Of a stretch of 64,000 nucleotides of DNA, positions 56,800 to 64,000 are shown piece after piece (position 1 is the stretch's first letter; each line of letters opens with the position of its first letter). The stretch is from Halomonas sp. I5-271120 (GTDB lineage Bacteria; Pseudomonadota; Gammaproteobacteria; Pseudomonadales; Halomonadaceae). Made by a program: the position numbers and the translations under genes. The stretch lies in assembly GCF_030553075.1 (NCBI RefSeq), contig NZ_CP130701.1, positions 2,232,001-2,296,000 of the forward strand. Reading direction: 5' to 3'. Below the pieces are notes generated by a model. That model saw only the letters and a program-made list of their open reading frames with translations, had not been told where the DNA came from and searched no databases.

Positions 56800-58557
56800 A
56801 TGACGACACAACACTCTCGTCCAAGCCGGTGGAACCTGCAGACCAAGGTGATGACGCTGGTGCTGGTACCGCTGTTGCTGATCACGCTCACCTTGGTGGG
56901 CATGAGTACCTATCAACGAATTCAGTCTTCCCATGACAACCTGGCGCAGCAGCGTGAAGAGCTGCTGAAAGGGCGCCAGGAGGCGGTAAAGGATGTGGTG
57001 CTGGCGGCCAAGAGCGCCATCGCCCCTATCTATGACAAGGCGGGGCCCAATGACGAGGACGCCAAGGCGCGTGCGGCAGAGATCCTGCGGTCGATTCGCT
57101 TCGACGGCGATAACTACATCTTTGTGTTTCGTTACGACGGCACCACCGTTGCCCATATCAATCGCGATCTCGAGGGCAAGAACCTGATTGACCTGCAGGG
57201 CCCTGACGGTGGCTACATGATTCGCACACTGATCGAGAACGCCAAGGCCGGCGGTGGCTTTCATGAATATCCATGGCCGCACCCCACGACCAAACAGGAA
57301 GAGGACAAATACTCCTATTCGGTAGGGCTGGATAAATGGGGGTGGATGCTGGGCGCCGGTGTCTATGCGGTGGACGTGGAAGAGGCCATGGCCGATGCCC
57401 AGGCGACGGCCAACGACAATCTGCGGAATTCGATCATCAGTTCTCTGCTGATGGCGCTGGCGCTGTTTATCGGCGTCGCGCTGGTGGCAGGTTGGGTGGT
57501 CAAACGCACGCTGCAGCCGATCCGCTCCGCGGCCCAGACGATGAGCAACATCGCCAGCGGCAAGGGCGATCTGACCCAGCGCCTGAACGTCTCGACTCAC
57601 GACGAGGTCGGCCAACTGGCCGAGGGCTTTAATCTCTTCGTGTCCCGCATGCAGGACACCCTGCGTGAGGTGCGCAGCACCACCAGCCACGTGCGTGACG
57701 CTGCGAGCGACATGGAACAGAGCAGCCAGGAGCTGGCCACCCGCACCGAGCAGGCGGCCGCCAACCTGCAGCAGACCTCGTCGTCGATGGAAGAAATTAC
57801 CTCCACCGTGGATCACAGCGCTCAGTCTGCCCAGCAGGCCAACCAGCTGGTGCTGGGCACCGGTGAGGTAGCGCGCCGCGGCGAGTCGGCCATGCAGGAT
57901 GTCGAACGCACTATGGCGGATATCAATGATTCGTCCAGCAAGGTCAGCGACATCGTCACCATGATCGATTCGATCGCCTTCCAGACCAATATCCTGGCAC
58001 TCAATGCCTCGGTAGAGGCCGCCCGCGCCGGTGAGCACGGTCGTGGCTTCGCTGTGGTAGCCGAAGAAGTGCGGACTCTGGCGCAGCGTTCAAGCGATGC
58101 CTCAAAAGAGATTCGCGCGCTGATCGATACCTCTGCCGCGCATACCGAATCGGGTGCCAAGCTGGTGCGCGATGCGGGTACGACCATGCAGGAGATCGCC
58201 GCGAGCGTGGCCAAGGTGACGGACGTGATCGGAGAGATCACGGCCGGCGCCAAGGAGCAGAGTTCCGGCATCGGTCAGGTCAACACGGCCGTCACCGAGA
58301 TGGACACCATGACCCAGCAGAATGCCGCCATGGTCCAGCAGTCGACCACCACGGCGAGCAAGATGCGCGATCAGGCCGAACAGCTGCAGCGCCTGCTCGG
58401 CTCCTTCGAGCTGGGCGATGATAACGCCCAGCCGCTCCCCCGCGGGGAGGAAAAGGCCCCTTCGCTGCCCTCGGCGTCCGGCGCATCCTCGCATGCATCG
58501 GCTACGACTCGTCCCAAGTCGGCGGTTCGCAACGAGGAGGAGTGGGAGGCCTTCTAA
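56800..58557 (+). CDS. Methyl-accepting chemotaxis protein 2 (sCache type)
   Basis: A 585-residue paralogue of the preceding receptor with the same layout and the same C-terminal EEEWEAF. The signalling part is nearly identical; the Cache domain differs most around [21 protein letters not shown] and [14 protein letters not shown], so it may bind a different ligand. Upstream DNA (FliA-like promoter, ACGCGCTTCGCAAACCAC) and the downstream hairpin are also duplicated, at an offset of about 2.04 kb. The ATG at 56800 is the family start. Confidence 0.95.
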   Translation: MTTQHSRPSRWNLQTKVMTLVLVPLLLITLTLVGMSTYQRIQSSHDNLAQQREELLKGRQEAVKDVVLAAKSAIAPIYDKAGPNDEDAKARAAEILRSIRFDGDNYIFVFRYDGTTVAHINRDLEGKNLIDLQGPDGGYMIRTLIENAKAGGGFHEYPWPHPTTKQEEDKYSYSVGLDKWGWMLGAGVYAVDVEEAMADAQATANDNLRNSIISSLLMALALFIGVALVAGWVVKRTLQPIRSAAQTMSNIASGKGDLTQRLNVSTHDEVGQLAEGFNLFVSRMQDTLREVRSTTSHVRDAASDMEQSSQELATRTEQAAANLQQTSSSMEEITSTVDHSAQSAQQANQLVLGTGEVARRGESAMQDVERTMADINDSSSKVSDIVTMIDSIAFQTNILALNASVEAARAGEHGRGFAVVAEEVRTLAQRSSDASKEIRALIDTSAAHTESGAKLVRDAGTTMQEIAASVAKVTDVIGEITAGAKEQSSGIGQVNTAVTEMDTMTQQNAAMVQQSTTTASKMRDQAEQLQRLLGSFELGDDNAQPLPRGEEKAPSLPSASGASSHASATTRPKSAVRNEEEWEAF

Positions 58558-58580
58558 GGACGGAAAGCTTCTGATCGCCA

Positions 58581-58607
58581 GGCCCGCCATCGTCTCGGTG
58601 GCGGGCC
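58581..58607 (+). terminator. Hairpin after the second chemoreceptor gene
   Basis: GGCCCGCCA / TGGCGGGCC with a nine-base loop. A near-copy lies after the first receptor gene (about 56519-56545), part of the same duplication. Confidence 0.6.
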
Positions 58608-58799
58608 AGCTTTGCGCTGCAAGCGAGAAGAAAGACAGACCGGGGGAAAGGAGGGGGTGATGGATATTCCCGTCCCGCTACTGCCTCATGTGCGGCTTTT
58701 CTGGGACAGCGTTGGTATCGAGTGACGTTTTAGCCTGATGGGCCTGGCGTCTTTGTATACCCTTGTAGACCTTCTGGGGGTACATGAGGACAGCAGGTC

Positions 58800-60473
58800 A
58801 TGAGGTCATTCGATGTTCTGACAACAACGGAGTGGAGGGATCGTGGGGATATGCTACCTGCTATCCACCATCTCAAGCGCTGCGTCAGCCTGGCACTGTT
58901 GTTGCTCATGGGCACCTGGATTGTCTATGCCACGGGAGGCACGGCCTACGCTTATCCTTATCTGATGCTGGCGCCCGTGCTGATCGGCGCCTTCTGGTAT
59001 GCGCTGGTCGGCGGGCTTTGCGTGGCGTTCGCCGCCGGCATCCTGATGGCGTTCATGCCTCAGGATGCCGCGCTCAGTATCGAGCAGAGCACATCCAATT
59101 ATCTGGTTCGAATAGCCCAGTACCTGTTGTTGGGTGGGGTGTCGGGGTGGCTGTTCCTGCTGCGTCGTCGGTCGGCCAGCCGTCATAGAACCATGGCGCG
59201 CACCGACCCTTTGTCGGGCCTCGCTAATCAGGTCGCGCTCAATGAAGATCTGGGCCGGCATCTTGACTTGCCCGCCACGCGAGGGGCGACGACCGGGCTG
59301 ATGCTGGTGCGGATCACCGACATCACGGACGTCATCGATGCCATGGGCCTGGACGCCGCCGATGAACTGGTGCTCTCGCTGAGCGAGCGTTTGAAAGGTG
59401 CCGTATGTGGAAAGCCGTTCGCCTATCGGATCAATCACGATGAGTTGGCACTGATCCTTCACGATATCGATCTGCATGATATCGAACGGATCGCTACACG
59501 ACTGCTGGATGTCGGTGAAGAAAGCTATCTGATTCAGCAGGTACCTGTGCGCATGCAGCTGGCGATCGGCAGCAGCCTTCGACAAGGCGACACCGTCAAA
59601 CAGGAAGACCTTGTCCGTGAGGCCCGTATTGCTCTGTTCACGGCCATCCAGGAAGGCAGCGATCACAAGCATTTTTCCCCCGGATTCGAGCGGCATTCCC
59701 TCGATAGCCTGCAACTGATCGCCCGTGTGCGCTGCGCGCTCCAAGAGAAAGAGTTCTCGCTGCACTACCAGCCCAAAATCTGCCTGGTAAACGGTCATGT
59801 GTGTGGCAGCGAGGGACTGATCCGCTGGCCACAGGCCGATGGCAGCCTGGTTCCGCCCGGCCAGTTCATGCCCAAGGTGGAAAACACCTCACTGATCAAT
59901 CCCGTTACCCACTTCATGGCTCGCGAGGCCGCCAGCTTTGCCTGTCGGCATGCGGGCTGGGGTGCCATCAGCATCAATCTGTCCGTGCACAACCTCTATG
60001 ATGACGAACTGATCGATCTGCTCATCGAACTGGTCGAGCAAGTCGACCTGACCGCCGAGTGGCTGGAGGTGGAAATTACCGAGACTGCACTGATTGGTGA
60101 CCTGGCGGCGGCACGCCGTGCCATTCAGCGCATTCGTGATGCGGGGATCGGGGTGAGCATTGATGACTTCGGAACGGGGTTTGCCTCTTTTGAGTACCTT
60201 CAGCACCTGCCGATCACGGGGCTAAAGATCGACCGTACCTTTGTCGCCCAGCTGGAAGTTAACGCTCGTGCCCGTAAGCTGATGGCCTGCATGATCGAGA
60301 TGGGGCATGCGCTGGACCTGACGGTCACCGCCGAGGGCGTGGAGACGCAAGGGCAGGCGGATATCCTGCGCGAGCTTGGCTGTGATCAGGCGCAGGGGTT
60401 TTTCTATACGGGGGCGCTGCCGGCGAGTGACTACCTTGCCTGGTGCCAGGCTCATGCCAACACCTTGCCCTGA
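58800..60473 (+). CDS. Membrane protein with degenerate GGDEF and EAL domains
   Basis: A 557-residue protein with three or four N-terminal helices (to about residue 120), a GGDEF domain whose motif has become RINHDELAL (so no cyclase activity expected), and an EAL domain (about 305-545). The EAL side keeps the key sites: SEGLIRW, a metal Asn in SINLSVHN, EVEITETA, SIDDFGTGFASF, LKIDRTFV and TAEGVET. It is therefore probably a c-di-GMP phosphodiesterase. Start ATG 58800 or ATG 58851. It follows the chemoreceptors, so a motility link is plausible. Confidence 0.88.
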   Translation: MRSFDVLTTTEWRDRGDMLPAIHHLKRCVSLALLLLMGTWIVYATGGTAYAYPYLMLAPVLIGAFWYALVGGLCVAFAAGILMAFMPQDAALSIEQSTSNYLVRIAQYLLLGGVSGWLFLLRRRSASRHRTMARTDPLSGLANQVALNEDLGRHLDLPATRGATTGLMLVRITDITDVIDAMGLDAADELVLSLSERLKGAVCGKPFAYRINHDELALILHDIDLHDIERIATRLLDVGEESYLIQQVPVRMQLAIGSSLRQGDTVKQEDLVREARIALFTAIQEGSDHKHFSPGFERHSLDSLQLIARVRCALQEKEFSLHYQPKICLVNGHVCGSEGLIRWPQADGSLVPPGQFMPKVENTSLINPVTHFMAREAASFACRHAGWGAISINLSVHNLYDDELIDLLIELVEQVDLTAEWLEVEITETALIGDLAAARRAIQRIRDAGIGVSIDDFGTGFASFEYLQHLPITGLKIDRTFVAQLEVNARARKLMACMIEMGHALDLTVTAEGVETQGQADILRELGCDQAQGFFYTGALPASDYLAWCQAHANTLP

Positions 60474-60516
60474 AGCGACTGGCTTGGCTTCCTGTTTGGC
60501 CTGTGTCGGGCATGCC

Positions 60517-61449
60517 TCAGCCGCTGAGCGCCTCGCGCAGAAACTCGCGAAACACGCGGACCCGCGCCGGGGCTTCGAGCCCTGATAGCGTGATGGCATA
60601 GAGCCTCGCCGTCGCGACGCTATGGTCGGGCAGTACGGGCACCAGCTTGTGCTCATCCACCAGGGGCTGAACGATCAGGTCGGGCAGCACGCCAATGCCG
60701 CCACCAGCGGCCAGCAGACGGGCGAGGCTGGCGTAGTCGGTTGTACGCAGGCGAGGCTGGGCGTTGATCTCGCTGCGCTTGCCGCGTCGGTCGGTGAGCA
60801 CCAGCGGCGTGGGGCCTTCCAGTCCGCGACGGATCGCCAGTGCGTGATGCTGCAGGTCGCTCGGGTCTGCCGGTGTGCCGTGCCTTTCCAGATAGCCCGG
60901 TGCCGCATAGAGCCGCATGCAGAAGTCGGCGATACCCGAGGCACGATAGTTCATGTCGGGCAGGTCGTCGGCGCTGGCCCGCAGCGCCAGGTCGATGCGG
61001 TTGGCGGCCAGGTCCAGCGGCGTATCGGTGATCAACAGTTCGATGCGAATCTGCGGGTGGCGCTCCTGGAAGGCCACTACCAAGGCAGGCAACAGGTCGA
61101 TGCCCATGTCGATCGGGGCAGTGACGCGCAGATTTCCTTCGGGCACCGAGCGTGAGGCGCGGGCGCTTTCGGTGGCATCTCCCAACAGCCGCAGCGCCTC
61201 CCGGGCCTTGGCATGGAACAAGAGACCCTCTTCGGTGGCGGTGACCGCCCGCGGGGTGCGGGCCAGTAGCGCCGCACCGAGTCGGCCTTCCAGCCGCGAA
61301 ATGCGCCGGCTGACGCCTCCTTTGGTTTCATCAAGCTCCCGCGCTGCCGCGGAGATGGAGCCGAATTCCACCACCGCACAGAACGCGCGGATGTCTTCCA
61401 GGGCGCCGCCCAGCGCTGCACTGCCTGAGGTTTCCATTTCATCAACCAT
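60517..61449 (-). CDS. LysR-family transcriptional regulator
   Basis: A 310-residue LTTR with an N-terminal winged helix (EDIRAFCAVVEFGSISAAARELDETKGGVSRRISRLEGRLG) and an effector domain with two Rossmann-like halves (GNLRVTAPIDMGIDLLPALV). It is divergent from the DoxX gene, which it probably regulates together with the following dioxygenase gene; the shared 178-bp gap contains tandem repeats. Confidence 0.9.
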   Translation of the reverse strand: MVDEMETSGSAALGGALEDIRAFCAVVEFGSISAAARELDETKGGVSRRISRLEGRLGAALLARTPRAVTATEEGLLFHAKAREALRLLGDATESARASRSVPEGNLRVTAPIDMGIDLLPALVVAFQERHPQIRIELLITDTPLDLAANRIDLALRASADDLPDMNYRASGIADFCMRLYAAPGYLERHGTPADPSDLQHHALAIRRGLEGPTPLVLTDRRGKRSEINAQPRLRTTDYASLARLLAAGGGIGVLPDLIVQPLVDEHKLVPVLPDHSVATARLYAITLSGLEAPARVRVFREFLREALSG

Positions 61450-61562
61450 GAGTTGTCATTCCGCTATCTCCTGCAAAACTGGAAACCCCAATATGCTGTC
61501 TTCCATCGACAGGGCGCAAGCGCCTGTTGCGATCAACTAGCTGTCGCATCGCTACCCCAGAT

Positions 61563-61610
61563 GTTGCAAACCACAGACGTTGCAAACCACAGACGTTGCG
61601 AACCACAGAC
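61563..61610 (+). repeat. 16-bp x 3 tandem repeat in the LysR/DoxX divergent region
   Basis: GTTGCAAACCACAGAC twice exactly and once with one change (61563, 61579, 61595). It lies just upstream of the DoxX ribosome site, where a LysR operator or leader would be. Confidence 0.88.
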
Positions 61611-61627
61611 GATACGAGGACACGCTC

Positions 61628-62098
61628 ATGAACCAGAACATCAACGCCGCCGCTTCCAATGCCACGCCCGGTCCGGCGATCTTCCAGCGCCTGTCGGTGC
61701 TGTCCTATCCGCTGATTCGCGTGACCGCGGGCTTGCTGCTGATGCCTCACGGCGCCCAGAAGCTGTTTGGCTGGTTCGGCGGCTATGGTCTGGAAGCCAC
61801 CGGCCAGTTCTTCGCCGACAGCCTCGGCATGACGCCAGGGGTGCTGTTTGCCCTGATGGCGGGCCTGGTCGAGTTCTTCGGTGGCCTGGCATTGGTGCTT
61901 GGCCTGCTCACACGCCCTGCGGCGCTGGGGGTGATGGTGCTGATGGGCGTGGCGCTGAGCGTGCACATCCCCAATGGTTTCTTCTGGACCAACGGTGGCC
62001 TCGAGTATCCGCTGATGTGGGGGCTGGTGGCGCTGGGCATCTTTCTGCGCGGCGGTGATCGCTTCTCGCTGGATGCCAGGTTTGGCCTCAAGATCTAA
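61628..62098 (+). CDS. DoxX family membrane protein
   Basis: A 156-residue four-helix membrane protein: LIRVTAGLLLMPHGAQKLFGWFGG is the DoxX signature. Members of the family are associated with redox stress or quinol handling, but the role is not defined. The ATG at 61628 has GAGGA upstream. It is divergent from a LysR gene and precedes an extradiol dioxygenase-like gene, a recurring neighbourhood in proteobacteria. Confidence 0.88.
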   Translation: MNQNINAAASNATPGPAIFQRLSVLSYPLIRVTAGLLLMPHGAQKLFGWFGGYGLEATGQFFADSLGMTPGVLFALMAGLVEFFGGLALVLGLLTRPAALGVMVLMGVALSVHIPNGFFWTNGGLEYPLMWGLVALGIFLRGGDRFSLDARFGLKI

Positions 62099-62107
62099 CA
62101 AGGCATC

Positions 62108-62180
62108 CTTGAGCGTCACTTCCTATCTTGAGCGTCACTTCCTATCTTGGGCTCACCCCTATCTTGAGCTCACCTCTTAT
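62108..62180 (+). repeat. 19-bp tandem repeat after the DoxX stop
   Basis: CTTGAGCGTCACTTCCTAT at 62108 and 62127 is identical; two shorter, diverged units follow at 62146 and 62163. The array begins ten bases after the stop. Confidence 0.88.
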
Positions 62181-62251
62181 CGCCGCAGAGCCAGCTTCGA
62201 TGAGCTGGCCCTGCGGCGATGTTTCCTCCCTCGAGTCACGGAGGTTTGACC

Positions 62252-63076
62252 ATGACCCTTTCTGCTTCTTCCACTTCCTTGCCAGCAGTGTTTCTGCCCC
62301 ATGGCGCCGGGCCCTGCTTTTTCATGGACTGGCAGCCGGCCGGGCTCTGGGATCGCATGGCCGCCTGGTTGAGCGGTTTAACCGAGGCGCTGCAGGTGAA
62401 GCCACGAGCGATCTTGGTCATCTCCGCGCACTGGCAGGCTGAAACCTTCACCGTCAATGCCCAGGCGTCACCATCGCTTTACTACGACTACTACGGCTTT
62501 CCCGATCACACCTATCGGCTGAGCTGGCCGGCGGCTGGGGATCCTGAACTTGCTGCGGCGGTGCGCGAGCGGCTGACCGAGGCAGGCCTTTCCTCTGGCC
62601 AAGAGCATCAGCGCGGGCTCGATCATGGCGTCTTCATTCCGCTCAAGCTGGTCTTCCCCGAGGCCGAGGTGCCGGTGGTGCAGCTGTCGCTGAAAGAGGG
62701 GCTCGACCCCGCCGAGCATCTGGCCCTGGGGCGCGCCCTGGCCCCGCTTCGCGAGCAGGGTGTGCTGATCATCGGCAGCGGTATGAGTTATCACAATATG
62801 GCGCGCTTGAGGCGTGGCGGTGCGGCTGTCGATCCGGACTCCCGCGCCTTTGATACCTGGCTCGGCGAGACCGTAGCGCTCCCCGGCGCGGCCCGCTCGT
62901 CACGTTTGCAGGACTGGACGTCAGCACCCGGCGCCCGGGCATCCCACCCGGAAGAGGAGCACCTGCTGCCGCTGTTTGTGGTGGCTGGTGCCGGCGGTGA
63001 CGCCCCCGGTAAGAAGGTCTTCGAGGACGAGGTGATGGGCAGCGTACAGTCGGCCTTCGTGTTCGGTGCACCCTGA
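62252..63076 (+). CDS. DODA-type extradiol ring-opening dioxygenase
   Basis: A 274-residue LigB-superfamily protein like YgiD / DOPA 4,5-dioxygenase. Probable metal and substrate residues are in FLPHGAGPCFFMDW, ILVISAHWQAE, LDHGVFIPLKL and IIGSGMSYHNM. GGAGG lies eight bases before the ATG at 62252. It would open catechol-type rings using a non-haem metal; the true substrate is unknown. Co-transcription with the DoxX gene is likely, although a repeat array separates them. Confidence 0.88.
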   Translation: MTLSASSTSLPAVFLPHGAGPCFFMDWQPAGLWDRMAAWLSGLTEALQVKPRAILVISAHWQAETFTVNAQASPSLYYDYYGFPDHTYRLSWPAAGDPELAAAVRERLTEAGLSSGQEHQRGLDHGVFIPLKLVFPEAEVPVVQLSLKEGLDPAEHLALGRALAPLREQGVLIIGSGMSYHNMARLRRGGAAVDPDSRAFDTWLGETVALPGAARSSRLQDWTSAPGARASHPEEEHLLPLFVVAGAGGDAPGKKVFEDEVMGSVQSAFVFGAP

Positions 63077-63415
63077 CCGGTGCACGTGTAGGCAGAGATC
63101 GAGGGCCGGTAGAGAGATGGTAGAGGTCTGATAGAGGATAAAGCCGGACGTGCAGCCGGAAGTGCTCCGGGAAATACCCGAGGGTGAAAGAATGAGGCGA
63201 AAGAACGCAGTGGAAGAACGAGGCAAAAGGAGCCGCGAATGCTGCATCGAAGGTCGGCTTGGCCGGGGCACGGCCGGCGCCTAATATAGTGCCCTTCTAT
63301 CGCGTCCTCGGTTATCCATCCAGCTATGGCCGGGGGCAAGTTTGCCTGGATAAGGCGTTGCCAAGGAGGGCGGCCGGCAAGGATTTGCTGCCAGCCATGA
63401 AATAAGGAGATGTTC
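63077..63415. other. Intergenic region, no gene seen
   Basis: 339 bases without a supported gene; open frames on the minus strand lack ribosome sites. A GC-rich inverted repeat GGCCGGGGCACGGCC occurs near 63263-63277. Confidence 0.5.
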
Positions 63416-64000
63416 ATGCCGTTGACCCTGTGGCTGTCGCTTGCGGCAGTCTGCGCGATGGGGGCCATGTCGCCCGGGCCGAGCCTCGCGCTGGTGTTGC
63501 GCCATACCCTGGGCGGGGGTCGTCTGCCCGGCGTGGCCGCGGCGCTTGCGCATGCGCTGGGCGTGGGGCTCTATGCGCTGTTGACCGTCTGGGGGCTGGG
63601 TGCAGTGATCGCCCGCCATACGCAGCTGTTCCAGGTCATCACCTGGGCCGGCGCAGCCTATCTCGCCTGGCTTGGGGTGAAGGCGCTGCGGGCCGGCCAG
63701 GCATCAGCACTGCAGGCCAGTGGTGTGGCCACGACCCGGGCGCAGGCCGCCCGAGACGGAGTGCTGGTGGCGCTTGGCAACCCCAAGCTGATTCTGTTCT
63801 TCGTCGCGCTGCTCAGTCAGTTCGTCAGCCCTGATATGAGCGCGTCGGCCAAGGCCTTGATCGTCGCTACAGCGATGATCATCGACGGTGGCTGGTACGT
63901 GCTGGTGGCCGTTGCGCTATCGCATTCTGCAGTGCTGCCATGGCTTCAGGCCCGGGCTCACTGGCTCAATCGTCTTACCGGGGTGATCCTGCTGGGGTTG
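63416..64000 (+). CDS. LysE family exporter (3' end outside window)
   Basis: The first 195 residues of an amino-acid exporter of the LysE/RhtB family; the reading frame is open to the window end. AMGAMSPGPSLALVLRHTLGGGR is the LysE signature, and GNPKLILFFVALLSQF marks the later conserved region. AAGGAG lies six bases before the ATG. The substrate (lysine, threonine, homoserine lactone or other) cannot be assigned. Confidence 0.9.
   Translation, partial: MPLTLWLSLAAVCAMGAMSPGPSLALVLRHTLGGGRLPGVAAALAHALGVGLYALLTVWGLGAVIARHTQLFQVITWAGAAYLAWLGVKALRAGQASALQASGVATTRAQAARDGVLVALGNPKLILFFVALLSQFVSPDMSASAKALIVATAMIIDGGWYVLVAVALSHSAVLPWLQARAHWLNRLTGVILLGL

Noticed and set aside
56710..58038. A 442-codon minus-strand open frame opposite the second chemoreceptor gene
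   Set aside because: A similar shadow appears opposite the first receptor, as expected from codon bias in paralogues. No supporting start or domain.

Overview
The window is high-GC (by eye roughly 60-65%), gene-dense gammaproteobacterial chromosome. The gene orders lptF-lptG, bfd-bfr, dprA-tsaC-hemF-aroE, def-fmt-rsmB-trkA-trkH, der-bamB-yfgM-hisS-ispG-rodZ-pilW-rlmN-ndk-iscA-iscS-iscR-cysE-trmJ-suhB and queA-tgt-yajC-secD-secF, together with TrkAH potassium uptake, fit a moderately halophilic Oceanospirillales member such as Halomonas or a relative. That assignment is inferred from synteny and composition, not from a marker-gene comparison.

Layout. 1-5.7 kb: lipopolysaccharide export permease genes (lptF cut by the window edge), an RDD membrane protein, a probable Fur-controlled bfd-bfr iron storage pair, and DUF1653-tcdA-truC on the minus strand. 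5.7-8.4 kb: an accessory patch of three AT-richer plus-strand genes separated by imperfect palindromes that look like integron attC sites. No integrase gene is visible. 8.7-14 kb: CobB-type sirtuin, exported metallo-beta-lactamase-fold hydrolase, bile-acid/sodium symporter family protein, DTW-domain tRNA modification enzyme and a diguanylate cyclase. 14.5-22.4 kb: TraB-family protein, trkH, trkA, dodecin, rsmB, fmt, def (minus strand). 22.8-30 kb: LysM protein, dprA, tsaC, hemF, aroE, an M48 protease pair and an AAA ATPase. 30.2-44 kb: the long minus-strand housekeeping block from der to trmJ. 44-52 kb: suhB, an epimerase, secF-secD-yajC-tgt-queA. 52.2-54.5 kb: tRNA-Leu(CAA) followed by a small islet bounded by a direct repeat of the tRNA 3' half; it carries an AT-rich gene with a TIR/deoxyribosyltransferase-like N-terminus. 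54.7-60.5 kb: two tandem paralogous chemoreceptors with sigma-28-like promoters and an EAL-domain protein. 60.5-64 kb: LysR regulator divergent from DoxX and an extradiol dioxygenase-like gene, then a LysE exporter cut by the window end.

Most interesting signals: (1) the integrase-less cassette array at about 6.3-8.4 kb; (2) an isc locus reduced to iscR-iscS-iscA, with no iscU, hscBA or fdx, in which IscS also lacks the C-terminal tail known to dock IscU; (3) a SuhB whose catalytic metal-binding motifs are replaced, suggesting that only the transcription role is retained; (4) the tRNA-Leu islet with a putative defence gene; (5) a recurring pattern of short tandem duplications (12-24 bp units) at or just beyond stop codons and at protein termini across the window.
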